Below are positions 34,846 to 47,279 of a stretch of DNA of 64,000 nt, piece by piece. The notes beneath the pieces are model-generated. The model saw nothing but the letters and a program-made list of their open reading frames with translations. It had not been told where the DNA came from and ran no database searches. Positions within the stretch are counted from its first letter, which is position 1; the number at the start of each line of letters is the position of its first letter. The translations under genes were made by a program, and so were the position numbers. The stretch is from Chinchilla lanigera (Eukaryota; Chordata; Mammalia; Rodentia; Chinchillidae): contig NW_004955446.1 in assembly GCF_000276665.1 (NCBI RefSeq), positions 8,007,384-8,071,383 of the forward strand, written 5' to 3'.

Positions 34846-36077
34846 GAAACTCAAAGACTGTCAGCGCTGCATCTGGGAGTGGGTATGCAATGATACTTTC
34901 CTAAGAATCAGATAATTCCTTTTTCTCCCTCTAACAGAAAATGTTTGGATGATAGAATAAATTAAAACACTTTGTCCTCAAGTCCAACAGTGTTGATGAT
35001 AATTCCTGTTTTGGGTGTTGAAAGGAGATGGCATGGAGGGGAAGGGCTCCCCTGCCATAACCTTCCCCCCGGCTTTCCTCCCAACCCAGGTAATGATATT
35101 TTGTGTTAAGTACATCCTGCAGCTACGAGAATGTTCCCACTCAGCCCTTCACATGCAGTATCCCAGAGGGTGCAGTGACCACTCTAAACAACTGCAGTGC
35201 ATCTGTAATGTTGTCACTGAGTAACGTGAGGCCACATCTTTGTCACCTGTCAAGTGCTGAATATTAGCCCTTGGTCTACAAGGAGAAAGGGCTACCCTGA
35301 TTTTAGACAAAGAGAGCTTTATTATTATTGCTCTTGATATTATTTCATAAAAGAGATAATTTCATGAGCATGGTAGATACCATTCTTTGAAATATTTGCA
35401 GCTTGGATGAAACAAGGCAGTGGTAGAGAATAAAAAAAAAAAGTTTCACAAAGGCAAAATGAAATGTGTTTTTCTGTAATGCTTTTATCATACTGTCTCT
35501 GAGATCTGAAAAATAACTCTCACTGATGACATACATAATTCAGAAGTCCTTTCTCCTTTCTCTGGAGGGGCCAGGGTGTTATTTCCCTTTTAGAGCAGAT
35601 TACAGCAGAACAGGGCAACTCTTTGGTCTCAGTGGCAGCACAAAGTCACGTCAGGGGCTGGGGGCTCAGCCCTGGTGATTCCGCCAAGAGTCAAAGGGGT
35701 GCTTGGCACATGTACTTCTGATGGGCAGGGAAAAAGTCACATTGGTGTCACCTGCTTATCCTTCAAGTTCGGATGGCAGAGAAGACAGATGACAGGTGTA
35801 TTGAGCCAAGCTGTCAGGTCCCACTGAGTGCCCAGACCCTCCAGGTCCCAGAGGCAGGAGAAGTAGGAAACTGAACAGCAAAGTAGGACAGGAGGAATTA
35901 TAGAATTACAGGTCAATAACACTGGGACAATTTGTTGAAACTCATAGTCCATTACAGAGTAGGAAAGATAACTGGCAGATGAGAAAAAAAGAAAGAAAAT
36001 GTACTTTTAAAGTTTCTATTTGATATAGAAATCTCATTGGTACAAAAATTCTTTTTTAAAAAATTAAAAAAAATTTA
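34846..36077. other. Unassigned stretch
   Basis: No gene was supported. Frames up to 71 codons lack domains. The part at 35585-35960 is single-copy looking. Confidence 0.4.
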
Positions 36078-36218
36078 GGTTTTTGATACTGGGTCTCATT
36101 ATGTGGTTTAGGCTGTCCTTGAACTCACTATGTAGCCCAGACTGGCCTTGAACTTGAGGCGATCTTCCTGTCTCAGCCTCCTGTTGGGCTTACAGGGAGT
36201 GCCCCACCATGCCCAGTG
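36078..36218 (-). mobile_element. B1 SINE, antisense, with the internal duplication
   Basis: 'gatactgggtctcattatg', 'ggctgtccttgaactcac' and 'tatgtagcccagactggcc' show the about 29-bp internal duplication typical of rodent B1. 'tctgtctcagcctcctg'-like and 'gccccaccatgcccag' complete the antisense 7SL order. Confidence 0.9.
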
Positions 36219-38564
36219 ACACAGAAATTCTTATAAATTACTTTTATCCCCAAGCAAACAAGGACTGAATTGGTTTCCCAAATAGCCTGTGTATCTACCC
36301 ATCTTGGAGGCATGCATACCAGAACACAATGATCCTAAAAATTTAAAACAGTGGCAGGAGTTTGGATTTAATTTTCACTTCTCTTGGTCTGATATGATAC
36401 CTATTTTCCTATTTCAATTAGGATTTATTTTATCTGAGAAATTAACCCAATAAGCAATTAAAAAAATATCCCAGTCTTTATGTCCTTTTAATCTCTTAAC
36501 TCATCAGGCACATTCTCCTGGTAGAATTTCACGTGGATGTTTATTTCATTTGCATTAAGTTTAAAGTCAGCTGTCAGGGCTGTGCTACTGCATGTATTTG
36601 TGCAGACTGTCCACTGCACAAGTGGGCCAGAAGAGAGCAGGTAAACAGGCAGTTGCGTTCCACTGGTCAAGTCCAGAATTGTGATGTGAATCTATCATCC
36701 CTGGGGAAGGGGCATCTTTTTGCTTCATGAAAAGGTGCTGACAGAGCTAGCAGTGGCATGGACTGCCTCTAAGGTCTCTGGCTTCATGAGCATCCTCAGT
36801 TGTGGTTTGTGAAGTGCTTCATGCTGAGAATTGTTTAATACCCCTGACAATGGTCATGAGTGTTCTGCAACTTAGTAGGAACATTGTGTGCCCTTCCCCT
36901 CAAGTGCTTTTTGCTTAGTTCTACAGCAGTCTGCATCCTTTGAAGATATTTGGTGCATGTTCTGACATTTTTCTACCTTTGGTCTTTAGAGGAGTTAAAT
37001 CCTAAGGACAATGGGCCTCAAACTGTTTGATGTCCTACAAATAAACGTAAAGAACTTAGGACCTTAAGAAATGGAACAAAAGCCTATTATCTGTACAGCC
37101 AAGAGAAAAGAGGATCAGCAGGAGTGGGATGAGATTTCAGGTTTTAGAAGTTGTGTTGGGCTCTTTCTCTGTTTATTCAGATTGTCTCCTGTTTGGATGA
37201 AAAACAGGCAGAAATAGTAGAATACAGAAATCAAAGAATGCCAGATTGTTAAATAGTCTAGGTACTTAAACCTACTGTTTGATTTGGTTAATCAGAAGAG
37301 TGTAAAGTTCTAGGAGTATTGGGACTTCAACAGTCAAAAATACCTGCTACAAAACTCCATTCTTCAGAGAAATTTGGTAATCAAGGCTTGTGATAAGTTG
37401 ATCCATCCATCCATCCATCGATCCATCGATCCATCCATCCACCTCTCTTGCCTCTTGCCATTTATATACTTATCCTATTTATTAACAAAGGGGTCTTGGT
37501 TACATAGGCCAGGCAGGTGTTGAAAATGAAGGCTGCAGGAAGACAGTAAAAAAAATAAATGAGCTATAGAGACTTGGCAAACCGAGCATTTCCCCATTCA
37601 TAGGGAATGGCCACTACTCAATCTCAGGAGACTGTTGACTTGCAGAAAGGCAAACATGCAGTTCTAGGAGGTTTGGATCATCTGGCTTTTTCAAAAGGAG
37701 CTGAAGATGAAGATGTGAATTCTTCCAGTTATTAAATACTGACAGCCAGTTCAAATGTTGAAAAAACACACTAAAATTGCATGAAATCCTCATGTTATAT
37801 TCCAAAGTGTGGAAAATTTATTGGCCACAGTAGAGGTTGAATGCCAATTTGTAAGCTCTTAAAGTTGGGAAGAAAGTGTCTCTAATTTAATGAGTTGTAA
37901 AGATGTATAATCTATTCAGCCCTCTATCTTTTAGGATAGACTGGTTACATTACTTGAATTATACAGGATACACATTGTTGCTGGTTATTTGTAAAGAGTC
38001 ATTCTTTTCTGGAAAAAGTGTGTTAAGATTTCTCAGTGTGGTCCTTCACCAGCTTCCAGGGACTTTTAGGATTGAAAGGGAAAAGGGAGGAACACGACGA
38101 CACTTACGTTTCTGCTTCTTGGGAATAAAGTGCTTCTGTGTATACAGGTTGCAAGAACAGGGATTTTATAAACACAAGACACTTTAATCTGCATTTCTAA
38201 GAAGAAATAGGAACCTTCTTGATAAAATGCCACCTGTTTTAGCGTTTGAGCACTAAAGGCACTCTGCCAAGTTGAAAGCAAATCTAGGCAAATTTTAATC
38301 AAATTGCATCTCACAGAACTGGTGCAGGCATGCTTCATAACGTTTATCTTTTCTGCGTAGAAAAGAACGCCATTTTACTGATTCCATGTAAGAAAACCTT
38401 TTAAGGTTTTATGGAAGACTGTTAGGATCAGAATGAAGTGTGTCACCAGGTTCAATAATATAACAGTATTCAGTGTTTTACATTTTACAATATATTTTAA
38501 TAGAAATAATTTGCAGTGTTTTACAATAGATCTGGTTATTTTTCCCATGCCTTCCCAAAGAGTG
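36219..38564. other. Unassigned stretch with an ATCC microsatellite
   Basis: An (ATCC)n run lies at 37398-37441 with two ATCG variants. Frames of 94 and 90 codons on opposite strands near 37903-38338 overlap and lack domains. No convincing repeat or gene. Confidence 0.4.
37398..37441 (+). repeat. (ATCC)n microsatellite
   Basis: About ten ATCC units with two ATCG variants. Confidence 0.9.
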
Positions 38565-38630
38565 TAGCTGGAACCGGAATGTAGCTCTGTGGTGCAGTGT
38601 TTCCCTAGATCCACCCCCAAAAATAAAGAA
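38565..38630 (+). repeat. ID SINE fragment (sense)
   Basis: 'ggaatgtagctctgtggtgc' then 'agtgtttccctagatccacc' and 'cccaaaaataaag' is an ID with an internal deletion in the anticodon-side region and an A-rich tail. Confidence 0.65.
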
Positions 38631-38728
38631 AAGACAAATTCTGTAAAGACCCTTGTGTTGTACCAGGGACAATAAAGTTCGGAATATCTCTATTTTCAGT
38701 TTTCCCCTTCTCTTTATTTTCTGCGTAG

Positions 38729-38834
38729 CACTTGACAATGAGCCTCTGGCCCTGTGCAAGGACGGCACGCAAATTCGTGGAGCATTCCGTATTTGTGACA
38801 ATTAGCCTCGATTTGCTGACACAGCACATTGAGA
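38729..38834 (+). other. CpG-dense 106-bp segment with splice-like borders
   Basis: It follows a long pyrimidine tract (38699-38722) and TAG, and ends at GTAAGA, as an internal exon would. Six CpGs occur at or near this segment, against strong CpG depletion elsewhere. One frame is open throughout (ATG at 38738) and a second is open for most of its length. No protein family was recognised, so it may equally be an RNA exon or a conserved regulatory element. The flank downstream (38940) is ordinary. Confidence 0.35.
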
Positions 38835-39164
38835 GTAAGAAAGCAGGAAGCAGCTCAAAACATGCCAGGTTGGGTTTTTCTGAAAAGGTGGGTACAGATT
38901 TCTCCTGGGTGTCTTAGTGACTAGCAAGTATGAGATTTGGTGCCGGGAGGAGAAGCTGGAACTCTGGTCTTTGTACAAAATTCAGGTAGAAATGATAAAA
39001 CTAGTTCTACAACAAGAGTTGAGATGTTTCACCAGTGTTGCCAGACTTTAGGGTTGGTATTTATATATCTCTAACATAGTCTCACTTTGCCACCTAACAC
39101 CTAGCAACAGCTTCTCACTGGATTTGGAATAAACGTAAGATCTTTACTTGAGTTGCGTGGTTCA
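38835..39164. other. Unassigned stretch
   Basis: No repeat or gene recognised. Confidence 0.4.
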
Positions 39165-39545
39165 CCTTGCGCTGTACTCTGCTTTCCTCGCAGAGCTCGC
39201 CTCCTGGTGCCCTGGGCTTCTCCTCCCCGTCACATAGGTGAACTTCGCTCTCACTTCACGCTCTCAGTTCATTTTCTTTTGGGTTTGGAGTCAAATATGA
39301 CCTTCATAGGGAGGTTTCCTTCTTAGAGATGGTGACCCTGCATCCTCCGTGGCTCCGTTCCATCACTCTGCTCTGTTGTCTTTCAGCCCTTATTTGAGCT
39401 AATCTTATTTATGATTTACCTCCCATTGTAACATGTGCCTTGGAGAGTAGGACTTTTTCTGGTGCCCTTTATTACTTGGTTTCAGATTCCAGGGCAGTGC
39501 CTGGCATAAATTCTGTGCTCAAAAGTATGTGCTGAGTGAATTATA
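39165..39545 (+). repeat. L2 LINE 3' end (sense)
   Basis: 'ctgctctgttgtctttcagc', 'gatttacctcccattgtaac', 'gtgccttggagagtaggact' and 'ccagggcagtgcctggcata', followed by 'tgctcaaaagtatgtgctg', follow the L2 3' end order. The CpG-rich opening near 39165-39260 agrees with the upstream L2 part. Confidence 0.75.
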
Positions 39546-40033
39546 AAGTGTCCTCAGTGCTGTTTTCTGCGGTCTCCTTTGGAATATAATATTTTATTGT
39601 TTGGCAGGAATGAGGGCATCAGTGTCCCAGGAGAGGGAGGAAATGTGAGACGATGTGACTGTTGGAATAAGGTACATGATTTGAGCAGTAAAGGCACAAG
39701 AATGGCTTTAAAACAAAAAAGAAGCACATACGTACCACTTGAAAGACAGGCTTTAACATAACCTTCCAGGGGATGCACTTGTACGAACCGTGCACACCCA
39801 AAGCTTTGTCTTCATCATTCTAACAAGAATTTTGGTTGATGACATTTTTTTGCAGACTGTAAATGTAATGAACTTCAAGTTTGCTTTGAACCTATCTGGC
39901 TGGCACATGTGTTTCCAGTTTTTGCCATGTATTCAGGGAGAGAATACATGTATTCAAGATACTAAGGACAGAGAAACATGTATTCAAGATATTAAGCAAC
40001 CTGTGACTGAGCCCTCAGTGTCGTATTTTGAGA

Positions 40034-40064
<31 letters not shown>

Positions 40065-40869
40065 CAAAAACACCCAAAAAACCTCAACTTCCCCTGACAG
40101 CCCTGATACTGTGTAGTGTTTTGTATATTTATTTATACTCGGCTTATCAGGGACCAAGGTCAACAGAATTAATCTCTTAAACATGAAGCAGAAGTAAAAT
40201 AATATTTCTTATCTGTGTCCTAAGAGATTCCAGACAGGAGCTGGTCCATGGGCCTGAAGAGATTTAACCAACATGGTAAATAATCTGTTATGACTTAGGC
40301 CTCAGCAATCATCAGTCTTTTTATTACCACATGACAGAAGAATGTGATATTCTCCCAGTGCTACTTCTTGACAGAAAAAAAAAAAATAAGATCCTTGTAA
40401 GTACAGCTAGAAGTTCTCAGGTTCCCCAAAGATGATGACTCACCTGACCTCCCACTCCTCTTACAACCAAGCAAAAGGCTGCAAACTGGGTTTCTGTGGT
40501 TAAAAGGTTTTCATCAATACCAGTCCATAGCAGCAGGTCAAGCACAGGGAATGACAAATTATGGTTTATTTTTCATCTCTCAAGTGGAGGCCTAAGTGTA
40601 ATCTCCTCAATAATAATATGTGTTACATTGCTGTGGACATAAATTGTCTTTTATCTATTCCCAGTACTGATTATAATCTTCTACAGAAGCTGAATTTTAA
40701 ATGCTTGTTGAGTTAATAAACAGATCAGAATAAAGGTATTAACAGGAGAAGATGAAGGCATGTTGTCAATGGAAATGAATAAAAATCAGTAACTATGAGT
40801 CCAGACTGTGACAGGGTCCTAGCTCAGGTGTTTTGTGGAACCCTCAGGATTTTGCAATTTATTAACTTT
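39546..40869. other. Unassigned stretch with an AAAAC microsatellite
   Basis: A CATGTATTCA motif recurs at 39927, 39947 and 39977, and an (AAAAC)n run lies at 40032-40068. The 108-codon frame (39790-40116) runs into that microsatellite and is not credible. Nothing else was recognised. Confidence 0.45.
40032..40068 (+). repeat. (AAAAC)n microsatellite
   Basis: About seven AAAAC units with no visible SINE body upstream, unlike the (TTTTG)n at 31317, which belongs to an ID. Confidence 0.9.
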
Positions 40870-41190
40870 ATCAGTTAGTATGGGCCAAGAAGTGCTGCCA
40901 TAATAGTCAGTAGATTAAACAACACAGATTTATTTCTTGCTCATGCTTTGCATCCATTGTGGGTCAGTTTAGCGCTCTGTTCCTCATTTTACTCAGAAGC
41001 ATAGATTAATGTAGCAGTCCCTATCTTGAATTTTGTCCATTATAGTGCTTGAAGAGAAAGTGAACTCTAACGATGTGACCATAAGTAGTGAAATGAGCTT
41101 ACACAGAAATTACACATGGCACTATAACTCAAAACACACTGAACAGAACTCATTGTGACTTGCCCCACACAACCACAAGCCAAGACAAGA
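40870..41190 (-). repeat. Old interspersed repeat, probably antisense
   Basis: 'aagtgctgccataatagtc', 'aacaacacagatttatttc' and 'ccattgtgggtcagtttagc' resemble a widespread antisense mammalian LTR- or DNA-type repeat. The family is not certain. Confidence 0.45.
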
Positions 41191-41324
41191 AGTATAATCT
41201 TAAACAGAGCTAATGAAATCCATTTAGTATTTGTCTGCTTGTTTTGGACACAGATTGATTTATTAGAGTGCAGGGGTTATCAGAGAATATCTTATTTTTC
41301 TTTCGTTTTCTTTTTGTCTTTTCG

Positions 41325-41460
41325 AGACAGGGTCTCACTATGTAGTTCAGATTGGCCTTATGCTCACTTTGTAGCCCAGGCTGGTCTTGAACTTGCAAAG
41401 ATTCTCCTGCCTCAGCCTCCCAAGTACTGGGATTACAGGTGTGTGCCACCACACCTGGAT
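41325..41460 (-). mobile_element. B1 SINE, antisense, with the internal duplication
   Basis: 'gacagggtctcactatgtag', 'ttcagattggccttatgctc', 'actttgtagcccaggctgg' and 'cctcagcctcccaagtactg' followed by 'gattacaggtgtgtgccacc'. Better preserved than the copy at 36078. The 135-codon plus-strand frame across it is a SINE translation. Confidence 0.95.
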
Positions 41461-42844
41461 GTCTTATTTTTCCTACTTAGAATTATCACTGAGTTCTGTC
41501 ATAATTTCATTCTGAATATATTCTGCTTCAGTTTGATTAAATTGCTCATATGTATTGGGTAACTGGCTCTTGATTTACTCAGTAATGCAAGAATTCTTGA
41601 GTTTATTGAGAGCCTATTGTATGTTCAATTACTGTGCTAAATACTACCTTGCATGACTTTGCCGAATTATTGCTGTCACCAGCAACCTGGCTGTGCTCAG
41701 TAATGGATATATTTCAGTGTTTGCAGAGAAACCATTGGTTGAGGCTTATCTACTTTGAAGGGTATCTGTGAGCACTAGAGATCATGTTCTTAAGATCCTA
41801 GGACAGGCAGTAGCAGTATTGATAATGATGTCACAAGTTTACCAAGACTTTTAGTCCATTTCCTAGAATAATATTTATTCTGTTAATATTTAAATTAACA
41901 CTTACTTGACAAATAGTCACGAGTCAAGACTTCCCTCCAGAGCTCTCCATTGATTCTGCAACTCTGGCCCCCTGAGGTGGGACATTTAAGTAGGTTTCAG
42001 TCTTGAGGATAATAGGACACATGCAATGGTTTCTGGGAAAAGAGTTGATGACTTGGCATTGTCCCTGTGAGATAACTATGTAGACCCAGGTACAGTCTCA
42101 GATAGGGATAAAGGTATTTATACATATAAAGTACTTTGGGCATAAACCCTTAACTCTTTTCTTCTACTCTTGACCCCTCAGTGTTGAGGCTGGCCTCTTG
42201 GCTTTCTCTTCCCTGGCTACAAGGATTCCTTTCTGGGGATCAATATATGCTGTATGTATTCTCCTTAGAAAAAAACAGATATGGATGGTGGTAAGATTGC
42301 TTTGTGGGATTGCTGTGATAAAAGGCAGATCTTCTGAATGAAGATTGTGAGTTGTGGGTTAATTCTTGTGTAACAGTTTTCCTTAGCTGCTTCTAAAAAC
42401 TGTATTTCCATTGAGTGCAAAAATTCTCTCCTTCAGATTTTCTAAAATTAATGGTGTCAGCATTAAGGCTGATTGGGTGAAGCTTTTTTGTGCAGTCTCG
42501 AATTTGTGATTTTTGGTCAGTGCTTGACAGCTTTGTTTGAGAAAGAAAAGATGTAAGTTTGCCTTTGGTACTGCCTTCAAAACTCCAAGCCTATGTTTGG
42601 TTTGCATGTGAGCAATCCTACCTGCCTCTTTTGATCCTGACTCAGATCACAGATAGAAACTACTAATAGAGAAGACCTGGTCCCCTAGCAATAAATCAGA
42701 TACACTTATGCCCCACAGGCATACTCCACTCACTGCTTGCCCTCAAATTAACTTAAGGTATTTACAAAGCATGAGACAGTGAATATGAAGAAAATACCTG
42801 TCATGTTAGATACGAAGATGTGTCAGTAGAAATGTGGGAGAAGG

Positions 42845-43036
42845 TGTATATATATATATATGAGGGAGGGAGGATTGAATAGATGGACAAGAGAAGGAAT
42901 GGGTAGGTGATATATGGGAAGTTGTTTACCAAATGATTCCATGACATTATCATATATATATATATGAGCTCAGGAACAACCTTGGGAATGTAATCTGGCT
43001 TTATATAAAGGCCAGAAAAAAATATATATATATTTT
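42845..43036. repeat. Three short (TA)n tracts
   Basis: (TA)n-type runs at about 42848-42862, 42952-42965 and 43021-43033, spaced roughly 90 and 60 bp apart. Confidence 0.85.
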
Positions 43037-43810
43037 TAACTAAAACTGATTGACCTTGCAAAAAGATTTTGAGATAGCATTTCAGTAAATCATCAGGGTA
43101 CAGGTAATTTTTCTCTTTGTTGCCCTTTCTGAAAATTGGATAGAAATAGTAAATTTTTACACCTGTTGTTATAGTCAAATATGTGTGTGTGGGGGGTGGT
43201 GAGTGTGGATCAGCTGCTACTTCTTTTGAAGACCCATCTTTAAAGGACACTTTTTCCAATATCGTACTTTTAATAATAGTAATTCTTCCAGGCTGTGTTC
43301 TCAGAAGTCTGTAGTGTGGAGTACTATTTTTCCTTGTCTATGTTCTGTAGCCCTAATGAAATACATGTGTATTTTTATTTCAGCTCTCAAAATGGAAACT
43401 ACCTGAAGACAGAGCTTATGTCTTCAGTCTTTAATCCCCACATAGCTTGTGACCAAACCTCTTGACTAGTTAACAGAATAAGTCAATGAAGACAGACCCA
43501 AGACACCCAAAAGGAAAAGAAAATTTCTGTTTATACCTCTATAGTAAAGCAATTACCTAAACAGCACAGATAATACCATCACATATACCGCGTTTTTGTG
43601 TGATTTGACTTCATTTATTTTTTACTTAAATCTGAAGGAATATGTTGATAATTCTTTTTTACAATATCTCAAAGCTGAACTTGAATGAAACATTAGATAA
43701 ATAATGAACAAAATGAACTCTTATGTTTTGCTGCCAAGGAGCTTTGGCATTTTGTTTGGGTAAATTATGTGGCTGATCTGGGAGGCTCTGGCCCTGGGAT
43801 GGCAATTCTG

Positions 43811-43826
43811 TGTCACCATGGTGACA
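43811..43826. promoter_or_regulatory. Perfect 16-bp palindrome, RFX-like X-box
   Basis: TGTCACCATGGTGACA equals its own reverse complement. Its core GTCACCATGGTGAC is close to the RFX X-box (GTNRCC..GGYNAC). No gene start lies nearby, so function is unproven. Confidence 0.5.
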
Positions 43827-44274
43827 TGGCTGGGTAGGGGGAGATGGATGACTATCATGTAAAGTGCCTTCAGAGTGCAGCATGCCAACAGCAGCACTTG
43901 GTTCTACCCAAGGAATGCCCTATCAGACTTAGATATTTTCTTGGCTCAGTATAACATGCCATAATGTGTCTGATATAGTCAGCCGAAACAAGATCAGCTA
44001 TCAGTGCCTGTGCCAGATACCCATGCTGGCTAAGGGAATCAAAAGCCAGACGCAGTGAACAAAAAGATAGCTAGAGATGAAATAAGCAAAAGGATGAGGA
44101 AAAAAGAATCCATGTTTTGCTTGATTTTCTCTTCATTCCATGGGAGTCAGTAGTACGGGAACCTCTTTTATCTCTGTTTGAGCATCTTCTCACTTCTCTC
44201 CTGTTCCTGGACCCTCACGCTCCCAAGCAATTAGTCACCAGGAGGCAGACAAGGAGTGCCACATTATAGAGTAG

Positions 44275-44490
44275 TAAAAAGTGCAGGATCTGTTGTAGAC
44301 TGTCTGAGTTCAGATCCCTGCTCTACTGCTTACTAGCCAAGCAATTATTAAACTCTCAGTACCCTACAGTTTGGATCTTTAAAATGCAGAAAGTACTAAA
44401 AAATTTATCTCGTAGGGTTGTTGTGAAAAGTACATGTCATAATACACACTTAGTGCTTAGTACGCTGCTCTTATTAATAATGATAGTCTG
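44275..44490 (+). repeat. MIR SINE (sense)
   Basis: 'gtctgagttcagatccctgc', 'ctactgcttactagccaag', 'cgtagggttgttgtgaaaag' and 'cacacttagtgcttagtacg' give the full MIR order. Confidence 0.85.
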
Positions 44491-44563
44491 AAAAACTGCA
44501 TATAGAGGGTAAATGGACACATGAAATATGTATGAGGGCTTCCATATGTAAGGCTGTATCAGG

Positions 44564-44986
44564 TCTTAGTTACTTTTCTCACTGCTGAGACAAAATACAC
44601 AACACCTGCAAATTAAGGGAGGAAAGGTTTATGTAGCTCACAGTTTGTAGAGGTTTCAATCTACAGGAGGCTGGCTGCAAGGTAGGGTGTCATGGCAGAG
44701 GCACATGGCAGAGCAGGTAGGCAGAAGGCAGCAAGGGACAAGCAACAAGCAGATACCTCCTTTCTGTCCTTTATATTGTATGTATGTTCCCTGCCCTGAG
44801 GGTGGGTAGTACTCATACCCAGGGTGGGGTATCCTTAATACTACTCAGAACTGTGCCAAACCAAGCAGTGGACTAATTTAGTAATCACACCCCCTGAATC
44901 CCAGCACCATGCTCTGTAAATCCTGCTATCTCTGAAAAGCCTCACTTATGATCATTTGGGGGGATATCTAGTCACAAGCTATCACA
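44564..44986 (-). mobile_element. MaLR-type LTR, antisense, complete
   Basis: Flanked by TATCAGG at 44557-44563 and 44987-44993. Landmarks are 'ctgctgagacaaaatacac', 'aattaagggaggaaaggttt' and 'gtagctcacagtttgtagag' at the left and 'tatctagtcacaagctatc' at the right. It is uninterrupted, so it is a useful comparison for LTR 1 at 10375. Confidence 0.9.
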
Positions 44987-44993
44987 TATCAGG

Positions 44994-47279
44994 AACACTA
45001 GATGAAGAAAAACATTCTGCTATAATTACTTACATCTTTACTATTATTATTGATGTTAATAACACAGAGATATAAAGTGTCTCTGTATATACCTCAAATC
45101 CTTTTCACATATGAAGTAAAGAGCATAACTCAAAGATCTAAATTCTCTATGCTTGAGTTTAATAAATTTTTCTGTTCTTAGCACTACAGAGAGGTAGCAG
45201 AAGTCAAAAGACAGGAATTTAGGAAAAAAATCCAAGTAGAAAGACTCATAAAATTTTACTCTTTGAAGTGTAATTGGCCTGGCATAAAAAAGTAAGGATC
45301 AGGCTTTAGTCCTAGGATGATATAATTTTTTAATGAATTGAAATTGCAGCTAATAGAAAGTTGAACATAGAGATTAGTGAATAGGAAGGGAAGGCATTGC
45401 ATTGATTATTCATAAAGGTATTAAAAAAAAGCAGAAGCGAGTTTTCTTTCTTTTTTTTTAAAGACAACTCAGAAAAAAGGCCAGACAGTTAAAAAATGAA
45501 TTCACTGCACAGCTTGACTCTGCATTCATAAATATAATGAAGTTTAAACAGTGCTTAGCGGCAGAGGCATATGAGAAGAGTCTGCCAATATAAACTGTGG
45601 TTATGTGAGGCTGGAGTGTAAAGTTAGCTCCTGGGGGCCCCATCTAACCTGTGGGACAACCCCTTTGTCTCAGGTTTTATCCTCTTTCTTCCTTTTGCAC
45701 TGCTGAAATACATCTCTCTTCTCCTGACTTCTCTGTACCTTCTCTGCCTGCTTTCCCCTGCGAGTGAAACATTTTTTCCCTCCATCTCTACTTCTAGTTG
45801 CTGCGTTTTTCTTCTTATCAAGATCACTTTTCTATAATTTGTGAAAAGATCACCGGTGGATATATGACATTGGAATTAGTAACTATGTTGATGGATATGA
45901 GTGTCTAGTTCCACGGCCGTGTGCCAGAAGAATGGCAGTGTGATGGAGCTTGTAGAGGCACTGCCAGCCTGGCTGGACATTACACATGCATGAGTCAGCT
46001 TCCTTCCTGCTTGTTCGTCCAAACCATGGGGTCTGTGGTGATGTGCACATTTCATGAAGCTAGTCTAGTGAACATTAAATCAAGCAAGTTTAGTATGAGG
46101 TAACAACACCAACATTAATACAATTTATTTCCTGAGTCATTATTATTCATTTATTTATTCAATAATTTTTTGTCAAATACTAATGATGAGAGAATGATTT
46201 ATAAAGTAGGGAGAAAAAATAGAAAGTTAGAAAATTTCCCAAAAGGAATATGGAAGGTGAAAGAAGGTAGAAGCCATGGCACATGGCTTCAAGGGTATAT
46301 TTTTTAATCATTAATAGATACAGGGCTAGCCATCGAAAAACAGTGTTCACGAACATTTAGGCATGAATATGCAAATAATACCACTATTTGGATCCCTCAA
46401 AGTTTATAAATCATATAAAAATAAGTACTGCAGCCCATGGCAGTCTATGTAAATATGATAAGGAATAATAAAAATAGTATTAAAAAACAAAAAAAAAATT
46501 GGCAACCTTGTGTAGGTAAAATATTCCATTTTCATCTTGATAATAAAATGTTCAAGGTTACGGTTGGGCCTGTTCCATAAGCAAAGCTGGAGAGAACCTA
46601 ATAACTACCCTGTCTTGTCAGTAAGAACACTGTTAATATTAATGGAATGTAGCCCTGAAGATCCTAGGAACTGATAAAAAGGCAGCTTCAGATTTGTGAG
46701 GTTGACATGTGGCTCTGATGTCTCCTGACTGCTCAGCTGTGCCCTTTGGCACTTCTCCACTCTCTTGGAGCCACCGCCAGCTCCTCTGCTGAGGCTTCTT
46801 AGTACATATGAGTTGAGGGAGGATAGGAATGAGAAGACTGATATTATTCTTGAATTCCTCTGAATTGAAAACCAGACTATAGGTCTGGATAAATGCAAGG
46901 TAAATTGGTTTTAAGATGTTTCCTGACATAGGGTAATTCTGTGCACTGGATTGATTTGGCGAGCTTAGGAGCCAGACGCAATTGCAAGAAGTCGAGATAC
47001 ACACTTTGACTTCTAGGTGTATGTGTTCAGTGCCAGAAAACTACGGCGGGAATGGGTTATCAACATCCTGTTTGTCGAGTTGTGCAGCCAGTCTCACTTG
47101 TTGGAAACGGGAAGACTTAGGATGGCTGAGCACATGCACCCAGCACTCACCTCCACAAAGAAGAAACAAAGTATGTAGCTCCTTTTTTTAAGTGAGAGAC
47201 TATTGGAAATCACTAAGACAGACTGGAAACTTACAAGATTCAGGAATCTGGGATAGTACCATAACAAGAATTAAAAAAT
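44994..47279. other. Unassigned stretch
   Basis: No recognised repeat. Frames of 121 and 97 codons on the minus strand near 46605-47004 overlap each other and lack domains. A region at 45590-45830 has an LTR-like feel but cannot be named. Confidence 0.35.

Larger units (their letters stand above)
41461..44274. other. Unassigned stretch with TA tracts and a palindrome
   Basis: A 152-codon minus-strand frame (42801-43259) is fed by three (TA)n tracts and encodes a Y/I-rich low-complexity sequence. It is rejected as a gene. The remainder shows no recognisable repeat. Confidence 0.4.

Noticed and set aside
35650..35690. 'ggggctgggggctcagc' as an ID start
   Set aside because: The rest of the ID body is missing.
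37398..37441. Regularly spaced short repeats that might suggest a CRISPR-like array
   Set aside because: A simple (ATCC)n microsatellite without spacers; no array occurs in the window.
41155..41562. 135-codon plus-strand open frame
   Set aside because: The middle is a translated antisense B1 SINE.
42801..43259. 152-codon minus-strand open frame
   Set aside because: Its length depends on (TA)n tracts that encode Y/I runs; no family recognised.
46639..47004. 121-codon minus-strand open frame
   Set aside because: It overlaps a second minus-strand frame and has no domain, conserved motif or splice context.
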